Positions 42,051 through 51,499 of a DNA stretch of 59,801 nt are shown piece after piece. This stretch comes from CAZQRP01 sp964596125 (lineage in GTDB: Bacteria; Chloroflexota; Dehalococcoidia; GIF9; UBA5629). The position numbers and the translations under genes were made by a program. The DNA is taken from assembly GCA_964596125.1 (NCBI GenBank), contig CAZQRP010000022.1, positions 1 through 59,801 on the forward strand, in the 5' to 3' direction. A model generated the notes under the pieces. That model was not told the DNA's origin. It was given only the letters and a program-made list of their open reading frames with translations, and made no database searches. Within the stretch, counting starts at the first letter, position 1. Each line of letters begins with the position of its first letter.

Positions 42051-42836
42051 ATGCCAGAAAGTAAGAACAGGGGATCAAGGTTAAAGGACAAGGTTGCTAT
42101 CATAACAGGCGGTGCCTACGGTATAGGCCGTGCTTTTTGTCTGGGCATGGCTGACGAAGGAGCCAAAGTAGTGGCCGCCGATATCGATCTGAAGGCAGCG
42201 GAGACTACTGTTAAGGAAATAGAGGCTAAGGGCGGCGAAGCTATTGCTCTGAAGACGGATGTTTCCGTACCTGAGGAAACTATTGAGATGGCCGCGAAGA
42301 CGGCAGAGCGTTTTGGGGGAATTGATATACTGGTCAATAATGCCGCTGTGAATTTCAGGGTACAATTGACAAGGGCTCCGTTCTATGAGCTGGACCTGGA
42401 CGAGTGGGATAGGGTTATAGCAGTGAACCTCAAGGGACCTTTTCTGTGTACAAGGGCTGTCTTTCCGTATATGAAAAGACGGGGTGCCGGTAAGATTATA
42501 AACATATCTTCAGGCACGTTTTTTGAGGGCGTCGATTTGTTTGTACACTATGTGGCAAGCAAAGGTGGCGTCATAGGATTGACCCGCAGTCTGTCGACGG
42601 CGCTGGGTCAATATAATATCAATGTCAACTGTATCGCGCCGGGCAGGACCCTAAATGAAGACCCGGATGATAAGGCTGCTCTGGAGGTCTGTGAGCGCAG
42701 GATGATGGCCCGTAGCCTTAAAAGGATAGAGTATCCCGATGACCTTGTCGGTACCGCAATCTTTTTAGCTTCATATGATAGCGATTTTATTACCGGGCAG
42801 ACCATCGTGGTTGATGGTGGAGATGTGAAACATTGA
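42051..42836 (+). CDS. short-chain dehydrogenase/reductase
   Basis: 261 residues. GGAYGIGRA cofactor loop near residues 23-31, VNNAA, ISSGTFF with catalytic Ser, YVASK with catalytic Tyr and Lys and VVDGGDVKH at the end. AADIDLKAAE after strand two suggests NAD(H). GGAGGG precedes the ATG. It follows the VOC gene after 75 bases and may share its transcript; together they suggest degradation of an acyl-CoA or cyclic alcohol. Confidence 0.93.
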   Translation: MPESKNRGSRLKDKVAIITGGAYGIGRAFCLGMADEGAKVVAADIDLKAAETTVKEIEAKGGEAIALKTDVSVPEETIEMAAKTAERFGGIDILVNNAAVNFRVQLTRAPFYELDLDEWDRVIAVNLKGPFLCTRAVFPYMKRRGAGKIINISSGTFFEGVDLFVHYVASKGGVIGLTRSLSTALGQYNINVNCIAPGRTLNEDPDDKAALEVCERRMMARSLKRIEYPDDLVGTAIFLASYDSDFITGQTIVVDGGDVKH

Positions 42837-42910
42837 AGGGCGTAGAGCATCTGTACCGGTCTTCATGCAGCGTACTACAGCATCGCTACATAGCATAGTG
42901 TATATGAGCG

Positions 42911-42929
42911 CTCGGGCTTCGCCCGGGAG
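42911..42929. terminator. short GC-rich hairpin between convergent genes
   Basis: CTCGGGC and GCCCGGG pair around TTC, between the SDR gene on the plus strand and the membrane-protein gene on the minus strand. There is no long T tract, so termination is plausible but not certain. Confidence 0.4.
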
Positions 42930-42943
42930 TGTGCAGCCTTGCG

Positions 42944-43666
42944 TCAAAGCCTGTTCCGGGGAATGCTTCCCTTTTGTAAGGACCTGGGGAAACAGACCCG
43001 AAAGAGCGGTCCTATAAACAATGCTGAGGTAATAGCCCAGAGCATCTCTTCTATGGGGACGCCTGCCAGCATGATGCCCGTTGTAGAATCGAGGTTCCAC
43101 ATGGCCTGTATCACGCCGGGGAATACACGGATAAAAAAAGATATGTAGAAGAGCCAGAACAGGAACCCGAAGACTACCGCAACGGGGATAATCAGAGCGA
43201 AAGTCTTCCATCTCCCGTAGAGCATTAACAACGATATCATTATCAAGGCTACCATCAAGGCGATCATGGAGTTCATGCCGGGCACCAGGATCAGGAAGAC
43301 CATTATCAAATATCCCAGAGTACATAAGCCAAGCATTTTGAGGAGAACATTAGATGTGACGTGAGGCAGCTTTATCAGACCATTTCGTAAAGCCACACTT
43401 TCGAACAGGCTTACCATAATACCGGCAATTGCAAAATTAAAGAAGAGGTCCTCAAGTCCGAAGCGCCACCCTTTATACGATATGGTAATCACATATAATG
43501 GGTCCCAGTAGCTTGGTACGAGCCAGTACGCGCATGCCGGGCCTAGTGGAGCCATATAAAGACTGGTCCAGAAGATGGCCGCACGGCTTCGACGTAAGAG
43601 AATAAAAAGAGCCACCCATATTACACAAAAAACGAATGTCCCTATGGCATATGCGTAGTTATACAT
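42944..43666 (-). CDS. seven-helix membrane protein, lycopene-cyclase-domain-like
   Basis: 240 residues with about seven transmembrane helices. The GVPIEEMLWAITSALFIGPLF segment and the earlier FGLEDLFFNFAIAG contain the PxEE and ED acidic motifs of CarR/CrtYc-d type lycopene cyclase domains. No other carotenoid gene lies in the window, so activity on a carotenoid is only a possibility; the fold is also found in proteins of unknown function. The start is a weakly supported ATG at 43666. Confidence 0.6.
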   Translation of the reverse strand: MYNYAYAIGTFVFCVIWVALFILLRRSRAAIFWTSLYMAPLGPACAYWLVPSYWDPLYVITISYKGWRFGLEDLFFNFAIAGIMVSLFESVALRNGLIKLPHVTSNVLLKMLGLCTLGYLIMVFLILVPGMNSMIALMVALIMISLLMLYGRWKTFALIIPVAVVFGFLFWLFYISFFIRVFPGVIQAMWNLDSTTGIMLAGVPIEEMLWAITSALFIGPLFRVCFPRSLQKGSIPRNRL

Positions 43667-43878
43667 AGCGATATCTTGAGTTCACAGGGCTGATACCGAG
43701 TCCCATAATTTTCTATCAGATATTCTTATCAGATATTATAGTATATGCTCACATGCGAATATACATGCGTCCCTGTCAAAGTAAAGTAGTAAAATTCCCG
43801 CGATGGTTCAAATCGCACAACGTTTACTATTTTGTCGATGCCTCAAAATGCATCAAAGCCCTGGTCTATTGCTCTGGC

Positions 43879-45258
43879 TCAAGGGCCAGCAGTTGTAATA
43901 GTACCGTGTGATGTAGCACTGAGCCCCAGGCTATTTGTGGCAATTACCGTGATGCTATACGTCTTGCCACAGTCAACCTGCTTGGCAATCGATTTCTGGT
44001 AATTAATTAGGGTTATTGTTCCTGAATCATGCCATTCAACTCCATCCACTCGTAGAATGACTCGTTTGACAGGGTACGCCCCGGCGGTAAGGTCTTCAGC
44101 GCTGTACGTGATGGCGAGCGTACTGTGACAGGTCTCACCCACAATAACGCTCTGGGAGTTGGCTTTGGCTGAAACACTCAGCACCGTTTCCACTGTTTCC
44201 TGTGTCGGAGGCGTTGACGTTACTATGGGTTTAAGGTGAACAGCGACTTCTCTATCAACATCCATACTAACGTCTACGGTCGGCGAGCTTCCGGAGGCAT
44301 CACCGCTCCAGTGGTCTACGAAATATCCTTCCTCGGGTATGGCAGTGATGCTCACCAGTGTGCCCCAGTCGTACTCAAGTTTGTTTAAGAGCTGTGTCCC
44401 TTTCGGCGAAATCATAAATTGACAACGGACAGTGGCAGGAGTGTACAGTATTCTCAATGTGTGGCGTTCAGGTTTCAAGTGGACTCTCGCTTGTTTATCG
44501 CCGTCCATGGTAACCTGTACAGTCGGTGATGTCCCTGATGCATCCCCGTTCCAGTTTTCCACAATATACCCTTCCTGTGGAAGAGCTGTGATTTTTACCG
44601 TGGTACCACATTTAAAAAGGCGACCGACTTGCATGGCTTGTCCTTCCGGTGATATGGCAAAGTCACAGCGAATGTCAGCCGGCGTGTACAGGATCGTCAA
44701 TTTACAACTGTCGGACTTGAGGTGAGCGGTGATTTCCTTGTCGGCATCCATTTTAACCTTAATCGTTGTCGAACTCCCGGAAGCATCGCCACTCCAGTGG
44801 TCGAGCATATACCCTTCTTCCGGAATAGCAGTGACCTTTACTTCAGTATCAGGTTCGAATCGGAAGGCATTATCCCTGGATGTGCCGGCAGGACTGAGAG
44901 CAAAGGTACACTGTACATTATAGGGCGTGTACCGGATTCTCAATTTGCGGTGGATTTTTTCAAAATTGGCTATAACAAGTTTATCCCTGTCCATGGTAAC
45001 AGTAAGTGGATTTGCAGTTCCTGAAGCATCCCGGCTCCAGTGGGAGAACGTATAGCCTTCGTCGGGATGAGCGGTTAGTGTGACCTTCTCATTAAGTGAA
45101 CATGGAAACCCCTTTTCATCGGGAGCCGGATCAACAGCCCCACCTTCGGTTACACCAACACGCAGGTAAAACTTAGCCGGCTGGGGACAACCGGCAATAA
45201 GAATAGTTATCAGCACTACTAAGACCAGTAATACAAACGGATGAATTTTCTTGATCAT
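43879..45258 (-). CDS. lipoprotein with four tandem InlB/Flg_new-type beta repeats
   Basis: 459 residues from the ATG at 45258; a TTG eight codons earlier is possible. Signal peptide with lipobox LIAGC. Four repeats of about 78 residues follow, each with TAxPxEGYxxxHWSxDASG near its middle (variants HWSRDASG, HWSGDASG, NWNGDASG, HWSGDASG). The repeats lack tyrosine-based anchors, and a Ser/Thr-rich linker plus an Ig-like C-terminal domain end the protein. It is an exported surface lipoprotein; binding or structural role unknown. Confidence 0.85.
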   Translation of the reverse strand: MIKKIHPFVLLVLVVLITILIAGCPQPAKFYLRVGVTEGGAVDPAPDEKGFPCSLNEKVTLTAHPDEGYTFSHWSRDASGTANPLTVTMDRDKLVIANFEKIHRKLRIRYTPYNVQCTFALSPAGTSRDNAFRFEPDTEVKVTAIPEEGYMLDHWSGDASGSSTTIKVKMDADKEITAHLKSDSCKLTILYTPADIRCDFAISPEGQAMQVGRLFKCGTTVKITALPQEGYIVENWNGDASGTSPTVQVTMDGDKQARVHLKPERHTLRILYTPATVRCQFMISPKGTQLLNKLEYDWGTLVSITAIPEEGYFVDHWSGDASGSSPTVDVSMDVDREVAVHLKPIVTSTPPTQETVETVLSVSAKANSQSVIVGETCHSTLAITYSAEDLTAGAYPVKRVILRVDGVEWHDSGTITLINYQKSIAKQVDCGKTYSITVIATNSLGLSATSHGTITTAGP

Positions 45259-45562
45259 CTGTGCCGCTGTCTCCAGTTTCAATCGGCGGTCAGGTCGGGA
45301 AGGCCTGACTGCTTATAGTGTACAAAATTACGCTCATTCGTCTCCGCTTGTCAAGCCCGCCGGCCAGGCGTTTTAACGGGATGGGTTTGCCGGGCTGGAT
45401 AATGACAGGATTTCAGACAGACGGCGGTTCGGGTGTATACTAGTGGACGTATGATATGGACCATTCATTTGCTGGCTGATGGTTCTCGTACAGTGGGAAG
45501 TATACTCGAAATACTGTAGTAACAGTCAGTTGACATGAAATTAATTTAATCGGGGCACGACT
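45259..45562. other. divergent intergenic region between two lipoprotein genes
   Basis: About 300 bases that should carry two divergent promoters. A pair for the plus-strand gene is not obvious. No RNA gene or repeat is seen. Confidence 0.4.
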
Positions 45563-46915
45563 ATGACCAGGTTATTAGCTGCGTTCTTCGTCTTACTTAC
45601 GCTTTCCGGCTGCATAACGATTGTCCCTGAAAAGGCCAATCGCCTGCCGGCTGCCACCATCGATTCGATACTGCCGGAACGGGTCTCGTCCGGCGCACCG
45701 GTCACTTTTACCGGGCACGGCACCGATCCGGACGGGAATATAGTAGGCTATAAATGGCGGTCTGATGTAGATGGTATGCTGAGTACGAAAAAGAGCTTCA
45801 GGACCTCCTCTCTTTCAAGTGGAGAGCATACGGTTTACTTTCAGGTCCAGGACGATGACGGGGTCTGGTCTAAAGAGGTGCGAAGGCGCATTACGGTTAT
45901 CGATGAACATGTCCGGCCTGGTACGCCGGCTACGGATTCGATAAAGAGTGTCAAAATTCAGGTGCTCAGGCCCGGTTCCGGGGAGCGATATGTAAAAAGC
46001 GAAGTCATTGAGTTCGAGGCAGAGGTAGCGGGCGCTCCGGCCACGGATGGCAAACAGCTTCAATGGGTTTCCAGTATCGATGGTGCCATCGGCACCGGGC
46101 CGAACCTCGAGATAGACAGCCTTTCTGCCGGGGCTCATACCATTGAAGTCGCCGGTTACGGGCAGAAAGCAAGCACATCCGTTCGCGTGTTCCCCGATCT
46201 CTGGGAGCTTTACCGGTCGCCGCCGTCCCAACAGGAGATCGAGCGCATTATGAACGATTTCACCATCAAATGGATTGATGGTCCCGGCATGGATGAAAAG
46301 TGGCAGAGCTACAAACCCTTTCAATTCGACCAGCAGTCCCCCGATCCTTCTAAACTGGTGGCGGTTGCCAGGCTGGATGTTCTCAGGCATCAGCGGTTTG
46401 CACAACCGCTACCGTTCACTGCCGGAAAGACTGCCTATGATCACCTGAGAAGCCATGTGCATACATTAAATCTCAAGCTCGATTGCAGCTATAACACGGC
46501 AGGCGGTGGGACAGTGAACCTCAACAGGAACTTCAGCGTATGGGACAGCCGTGCCAGCGGGACGCCGGATAATCCCGGTGCCTGCAAGTCTCCATTTAGC
46601 AATCCGCCTGCTCTGAACCGGTACATCAGTTCGCTCTACCTGCTGCTGCATGAAGGCCGGCACTGCGAGCCGGATGACCCTGGCCATACAGTCTGTAAAG
46701 GGTACAGCAATATGGACAAAACGCTGGAGGGAGGCAGCGGGCATGCGCAGGCTGCGCTCTACCTGATGTGGGTGTATAAATATGGCCTGTACGACCCGCC
46801 ACATGTAAAACAAGATGCCAGAACAATCGCGCAGAGTATACTGGGGAGCAGATTCTGTACAACACCGGCGCATACCAGTCCAGCAGTCCAGGCTATTCTG
46901 AACGAATTACAGTAA
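45563..46915 (+). CDS. PKD-domain lipoprotein with C-terminal HExxH-like motif
   Basis: 450 residues. Signal peptide and lipobox TLSGC, then a PKD-like domain (about 30-115, GHGTDPDGNIVGYKWRSDVD) and a second Ig-like domain (about 125-215). The C-terminal 230 residues contain LLLHEGRHCEPDDPGH, resembling a zincin HExxH with Gly-Arg between Glu and His, and GGSGHAQAALYLMW. A secreted zinc hydrolase is possible. TTG and GTG alternatives exist, but the ATG begins a normal signal sequence. Confidence 0.75.
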   Translation: MTRLLAAFFVLLTLSGCITIVPEKANRLPAATIDSILPERVSSGAPVTFTGHGTDPDGNIVGYKWRSDVDGMLSTKKSFRTSSLSSGEHTVYFQVQDDDGVWSKEVRRRITVIDEHVRPGTPATDSIKSVKIQVLRPGSGERYVKSEVIEFEAEVAGAPATDGKQLQWVSSIDGAIGTGPNLEIDSLSAGAHTIEVAGYGQKASTSVRVFPDLWELYRSPPSQQEIERIMNDFTIKWIDGPGMDEKWQSYKPFQFDQQSPDPSKLVAVARLDVLRHQRFAQPLPFTAGKTAYDHLRSHVHTLNLKLDCSYNTAGGGTVNLNRNFSVWDSRASGTPDNPGACKSPFSNPPALNRYISSLYLLLHEGRHCEPDDPGHTVCKGYSNMDKTLEGGSGHAQAALYLMWVYKYGLYDPPHVKQDARTIAQSILGSRFCTTPAHTSPAVQAILNELQ

Positions 46916-47042
46916 AGCCACTGTAAAAAGAGTGCTGGAGGTCGGATTATTATAAATAATGCTTGATGACATTCAGGAACAGGAGTGCTGTGTTCCTAAC
47001 AAGTGGAGCTATCCATCTGGCTGGTAATCTCACTGGCGATAG

Positions 47043-47201
47043 CTACCCGCCGGATATTGATTCCGTAAAATAAAGAAATAGGGTGCGCTGCCCGCACCGG
47101 GTGCAGAGAGCGTCGTAAATAGAAGCTGTCTCTTCCAACTGTATCCACTCTTCATAGTCGCAATTTGAGCATTTTACGTACACTGTTTCTGTTTCTGCCA
47201 C
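47043..47201 (-). CDS. 52-residue zinc-ribbon protein
   Basis: GTG at 47199-47201 to TAG at 47043-47045. Knuckles KCSNCDYEEW and CTRCGQRTLFLYF form a rubredoxin-like zinc ribbon. GAGGAG lies about eight bases upstream. It is on the same strand as, and downstream of, the molybdenum hydroxylase gene after 98 bases, so it may be co-transcribed. Confidence 0.65.
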   Translation of the reverse strand: MAETETVYVKCSNCDYEEWIQLEETASIYDALCTRCGQRTLFLYFTESISGG

Positions 47202-47299
47202 TGTTTGTCTCCTCGGATGTTTAGAGTACCATAATTACCAGAACAGCAGGCTTTCCCCATCGCTTCAAGATCAAGCCGTTTACATCCGGCAAACACAGT

Positions 47300-49576
47300 C
47301 TATTTTTCCTCCCTTTTCTCCTCCAGTGCCTTAAGAATCTTTACCGGGGTTATCGGCAGGTCTTTAATCCTGACACCTACTGCATTATAAATAGCATTGG
47401 CTAAAGCGGCAGCCGTGGGCATAATAGTAATCATTCCGCATGCCTTTGCCCCGTAGGGGCCCCTCGGGTCGTTGGTCTCTACAAGAAATGTCTTCATTGA
47501 GGGCAGGTTGGTTGCCCTCGGGACCTTGTAGTCCATAAAATTGGGATTCATCACCGTTCCTTCTTCATACAAAATCTCTTCCATCAGCGCAGTCCCTATT
47601 TCCTGGGCTGCACCACCATCGGACTGGCCCTCTACTGCCATGGGATTGATGGCTTTCCCGATGTCGATGGCATCGGCAAAGTCTAATAACGTTACCCTTC
47701 CCGTTTCCGGGTCTACTTCCACTTCGGCAAGCTGGGCGGCAAAGGGCCAGGCACTCGAAATGTTGCCATAGGCTGTTTTGTAATCGAGCAATACTGTGTC
47801 AGGGTCCCACACGCCTTTCCCCATAACCTCGGCTCCAGTATACCTGGCATAGCTGGCTACATGGGCAATCGTTACTGCCTTCTCGGGCACTCCTCTGACA
47901 AATATTTTCTGGTCCTTGATCCCTAGGTCTTCAAGACCGGCACCGAGCATTTTAGCTGCAACCGTGAACAGTTGTTTTCTGGCATCTATAGCAGCCAGTC
48001 TCATGGCATGTCCTGCGCTCACCGTGACCCTGCCCCCGCCATAGGGGCCCAGCGTATAGGGTAATATGTCGGTGTCCAGAGGGGCAAACTCGACATTCTC
48101 CAGCGGAACACTTAATTCCTCGGCCGCGATCTGGGAGAGGATGGTATGTGATCCCTGCCCCCATTCGTACTCACCCGAGAATATCCTGACGACGCCATCC
48201 TCTAAGACCTTGATATAGGCAATTGAGCCACCGAAAAGAGTTGTCCTGCCATCGGAGTTAAACATTGCGCAAGCTATACCTATGCCTCGATTGGGCTGTT
48301 TCTTTGTCCTTTTCTCCTTCCAACCGGCATAGTCTGCCACCTTCTCCATACATTCCTGAAGACCGCAGCTCCCTACCTTCTGCCCGACCACCGTGGTATC
48401 GCCGGTTTTTGTAGCATTCTTCAGCCTGAGCTCAATCGGGTCCATAGTTAACTTTTCCGCTATCATATCCATCAGCGATTCAACAGCGAAATAGGGCTGA
48501 CAACCGGCAAATGAGCGGTAGGTGCCGCTGGGAACCGTATTGGTATACACACATTTTCCTGCCAGCCTCACATTGGGACAGGTATACAGGCCGGTACATA
48601 TCGCAAGGCCGTGTACCATCGTCGTCGGCACATAGCTGCAATAGGCACCGGCAGTAGCGATTACCCTGATTTCACGGGCTGTTAATGTCCCGTCTTTCTT
48701 CACTCCTGCTTTCACATAGGTAACGATAGGAGTACGTGAGTGAGTGGCAATCAGTTCCTCCTCCCGGGTGTTCATCAGTTTAACCGGTCTACCTGTTTTT
48801 TTTGCCAGCAGGGCAGTGATAATGTAAGGGGCCAGGAGACACTGGTCCGCTCCAAAATTTCCCCCAATGAATTTTTGAACGATTTTAACTTTACTGGCTG
48901 GTATACCGAGGGCCTTCGCTGCATGCCGGAGCCGTGCAAAAGGGTCAACAGAGTTTTCATAGAACGTGAGGTTGCCTGAACTGTCGTAACTGGCAATACA
49001 GACCATCGGCTCCATATGACATGGGTGAACATACCGGGTGGAAAACCTGTCTTCGAATATATAGTCGGCTTCTTCAAAGCCTCTGGCAACATTACCATAT
49101 TCCGTGTCCATTTCGCTCACTATATTATTTTCAACATCGTGGACCTTCGGGGCGCCGGGCTTCATTGCTTCCTCGGCGTCGAATACGGCGGGCAGTTCCT
49201 CATACTCTACTTTTATCAGTCCCAGGGCTTCTTCGGCTGTAAGCTCATCTTCAGCAGCTACCGCCGCTATCTCTTGCCCTGCATATCGCACTTTATCCGC
49301 AGCCAGCGCGTACCAATCGGACGTACCCCACCCGCTGACCTTGATTTTTTGCTTGGGTGTATCCTCGGCGGTTACAATTGCCCTGAGTCCGGCCAGCTTC
49401 TCGGCTTCGCTGGTATCGATACTCAAGATCCTGGCATGAGGATATTTGCTTCTCAGTACCTTCCCGTAAAGCATCCCCGGTAGGTCTATATCTACGCTGT
49501 ATTTGGCTCTTCCGGTAACCTTCTCTAGGGCGTCAACCCTGGGAACGGATTTCCCGATGAGCGATACTTCTTCCAT
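47300..49576 (-). CDS. xanthine-dehydrogenase-family large (molybdopterin) subunit
   Basis: 758 residues. N-terminal aldehyde-oxidase domain (VPRVDALEKVTGRAKYSVDI), molybdopterin domains with GGNFGADQC, GTYRSFAGCQPYFAVESLMD and YGGGRVTVSAGHAM. The C-terminal active-site motif, normally GAKGVGE with the catalytic Glu, reads GAKACGMITIMPT, with Met at the Glu position. The small [2Fe-2S] and FAD subunits are not adjacent. Expected chemistry is hydroxylation or dehydroxylation of an N-heterocycle, aldehyde or aromatic CoA ester, but the change casts doubt on it. AGGTAACC precedes the ATG. Confidence 0.9.
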   Translation of the reverse strand: MEEVSLIGKSVPRVDALEKVTGRAKYSVDIDLPGMLYGKVLRSKYPHARILSIDTSEAEKLAGLRAIVTAEDTPKQKIKVSGWGTSDWYALAADKVRYAGQEIAAVAAEDELTAEEALGLIKVEYEELPAVFDAEEAMKPGAPKVHDVENNIVSEMDTEYGNVARGFEEADYIFEDRFSTRYVHPCHMEPMVCIASYDSSGNLTFYENSVDPFARLRHAAKALGIPASKVKIVQKFIGGNFGADQCLLAPYIITALLAKKTGRPVKLMNTREEELIATHSRTPIVTYVKAGVKKDGTLTAREIRVIATAGAYCSYVPTTMVHGLAICTGLYTCPNVRLAGKCVYTNTVPSGTYRSFAGCQPYFAVESLMDMIAEKLTMDPIELRLKNATKTGDTTVVGQKVGSCGLQECMEKVADYAGWKEKRTKKQPNRGIGIACAMFNSDGRTTLFGGSIAYIKVLEDGVVRIFSGEYEWGQGSHTILSQIAAEELSVPLENVEFAPLDTDILPYTLGPYGGGRVTVSAGHAMRLAAIDARKQLFTVAAKMLGAGLEDLGIKDQKIFVRGVPEKAVTIAHVASYARYTGAEVMGKGVWDPDTVLLDYKTAYGNISSAWPFAAQLAEVEVDPETGRVTLLDFADAIDIGKAINPMAVEGQSDGGAAQEIGTALMEEILYEEGTVMNPNFMDYKVPRATNLPSMKTFLVETNDPRGPYGAKACGMITIMPTAAALANAIYNAVGVRIKDLPITPVKILKALEEKREEK

Positions 49577-49977
49577 ATGGTTACCTCCTTTTTTCAGCCG
49601 GGATTCTTTCTCTCCGGTACACTGTATCGTTTTATCTGACTACTGAGTTGACGAGAGCGGTCCCTTGCCGTCCTCATTGAATGAGCTGAAGAGACTGACC
49701 TGTCTGCATAGATTATACCACCTTCCAGGCAGATTTCACCGGCATGTGCACCGGCATTATAGCGTATTGAGCAGCTAACCGATAGCCCTTAAAATTATCC
49801 GGAAAGTCTGGTTTACGTTCTAAATTTCCATAACAGTTGTATTTTTCATTTCCGGGCTGCTATCCGCCGGAAATCATGCCAGCTTGCGAACTTCTGCGGC
49901 CTGGGTTATACTCAGGTATTAAATTACTCATTGAGTAAATCGTTTCACGTATAACCATACACAACGGCTTTTATACT
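49577..49977. other. divergent intergenic region
   Basis: About 400 bases between the molybdenum hydroxylase and CoA-ligase genes. No gene, RNA or clear repeat is visible. Confidence 0.45.
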
Positions 49978-51405
49978 ATGGACCTGATTGAGCAGTTGAA
50001 CTGCATGTTCTACCCAAAGACCGTCGCGGTAATAGGCGCTTCCAACACACCGAACAAAGTTGGCTTCATGTGTATACAGAGCCTGGTGAAATCAGGGTAT
50101 AAGGGAAAGATTTATCCTGTGAACCATTCCCTGCACGATCATGATCTCCTCGGATTTAATGTTTATCCGTCGGTTACCGCCATCCCTGAAGAGGTGGACT
50201 TGGCAATTGTGGTCATTCCCGCCCGTCTCACCCTACCTGTCATCGAGGAGTGTGTTGCTAAGGGAGTAAAGGCAGCAGTGCTGATCACCAGCGGTTTTAA
50301 AGAGGTGGGGACGGAAAGCGGACTGGATTTGCAGACCAGGCTGGCAGATATAGCGAATAAAGGCGGAATGAAGATAGTGGGGCCGAATAGTCTGGGAATT
50401 CTCAATCCTGCGATTCACCTCAACGCCACGTTTGCCTTGTCGCTTAAGGAAATCAGGGCCGGCAGCGTGGCAATAGCCGCCCAGAGCGGCGGTATGTCCA
50501 GCTATATAGTGGATGCTCTGGACCAAGAAGGCGTGGGCGTTAGTAAACTGATCGCTCTGGGCAACAGGTGTAACCTTGATTTTGATGATATGATAACGTA
50601 TTTCGCTCATGATGAGCTGACCAGATTGATAGTTACCTATGTTGAAGGAATGGATAAGCCCCGGGAGATATTGAATGCGGCAAGACAGGCGGTACAACGC
50701 AAACCTGTTATCGTCTATAAAGGTGGTAGAGGTCAGCACATGGACAGGGCTGCTTTTTCTCATACCGGTGCCCTGGCTGGAAAGCTCCAGTTCTACAAAG
50801 CTGCTTTTGAACAGACCGGGATACTGACTGTTGATAGCATAGCGGAACTGGCTGACATGGCCAAGGCGTTGGTCTCTCAACCGCCCGCACCGGGCAATAG
50901 CGTGGGTATCGTGTCCGTCCAGGCAGGTCCTGGAATAGTTATGGCTGATAAATGCCACGAGCTTGGCTTGAAGCTGGCGGAGTTTTCCCCGACAACCAGA
51001 CGGAAGCTCAGACAACTGGTGTCACCATTAAATTCAGTGGACAACCCTGTTGACTCTGCATGGGAATTTTTCAACTATGAACGTTCTGTTGGGATAGTGG
51101 ATACCGTTTTGCAGGATGATGGTGTTGACGTGCTCATAATCGGAGCTTTAGAGTACCCGCCATCGTTAACGAAAGCTGTAGTAGGCGTTTGTAAAAATTA
51201 CACAAAACCGGTGGTTGCCTGCATGAGCTGGTTGGGTCAGACCAGTGAACGGGGGCGGGAGCAGAAGAAAATGCTTGAGAAGAGCCGGATTCCAATCTTT
51301 CCCCTTCCCGAGAAGGCGGTTACCGGCTTAGCCGGTCTGGTCAGATATGGCGAACTCCTCAGGGCTATGAACCACGGCGATGGGAATGGTACCACGCCGT
51401 ACTAG
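49978..51405 (+). CDS. ADP-forming acyl-CoA synthetase alpha-like protein
   Basis: 475 residues. CoA-binding domain (TVAVIGASNTPNKVGF near residues 15-30), then succinyl-CoA-ligase-like domains: IVGPNSLGILNP, AIAAQSGGMSS and the phosphohistidine loop AFSHTGALAGK near 258. This is the alpha part of ADP-forming acetate/acyl-CoA synthetases, which conserve energy by making ATP from acyl-CoA. The ATP-grasp beta subunit is neither fused nor adjacent. The ATG lacks a clear ribosome binding site. Confidence 0.9.
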   Translation: MDLIEQLNCMFYPKTVAVIGASNTPNKVGFMCIQSLVKSGYKGKIYPVNHSLHDHDLLGFNVYPSVTAIPEEVDLAIVVIPARLTLPVIEECVAKGVKAAVLITSGFKEVGTESGLDLQTRLADIANKGGMKIVGPNSLGILNPAIHLNATFALSLKEIRAGSVAIAAQSGGMSSYIVDALDQEGVGVSKLIALGNRCNLDFDDMITYFAHDELTRLIVTYVEGMDKPREILNAARQAVQRKPVIVYKGGRGQHMDRAAFSHTGALAGKLQFYKAAFEQTGILTVDSIAELADMAKALVSQPPAPGNSVGIVSVQAGPGIVMADKCHELGLKLAEFSPTTRRKLRQLVSPLNSVDNPVDSAWEFFNYERSVGIVDTVLQDDGVDVLIIGALEYPPSLTKAVVGVCKNYTKPVVACMSWLGQTSERGREQKKMLEKSRIPIFPLPEKAVTGLAGLVRYGELLRAMNHGDGNGTTPY

Positions 51406-51499
51406 CAGTGTTTGCACTCTTTCCGGGCATGAGATGAGAGGTCAAGCTCTTTTCCCGTTTCTTCCTTCCATGGACTGCTTTTTCATTATATATACCCGG

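Noticed and set aside
43800..43835. GGTTCAAATC block resembling a tRNA T-loop
   Set aside because: No T-stem, acceptor stem or anticodon arm can be formed around it. No tRNA gene was found anywhere in the window.
44200..45200. Tandem ~235-base DNA repeats suggesting a recombination hot spot
   Set aside because: They encode the four protein repeats of the lipoprotein and have diverged at the DNA level; recent expansion is not indicated.
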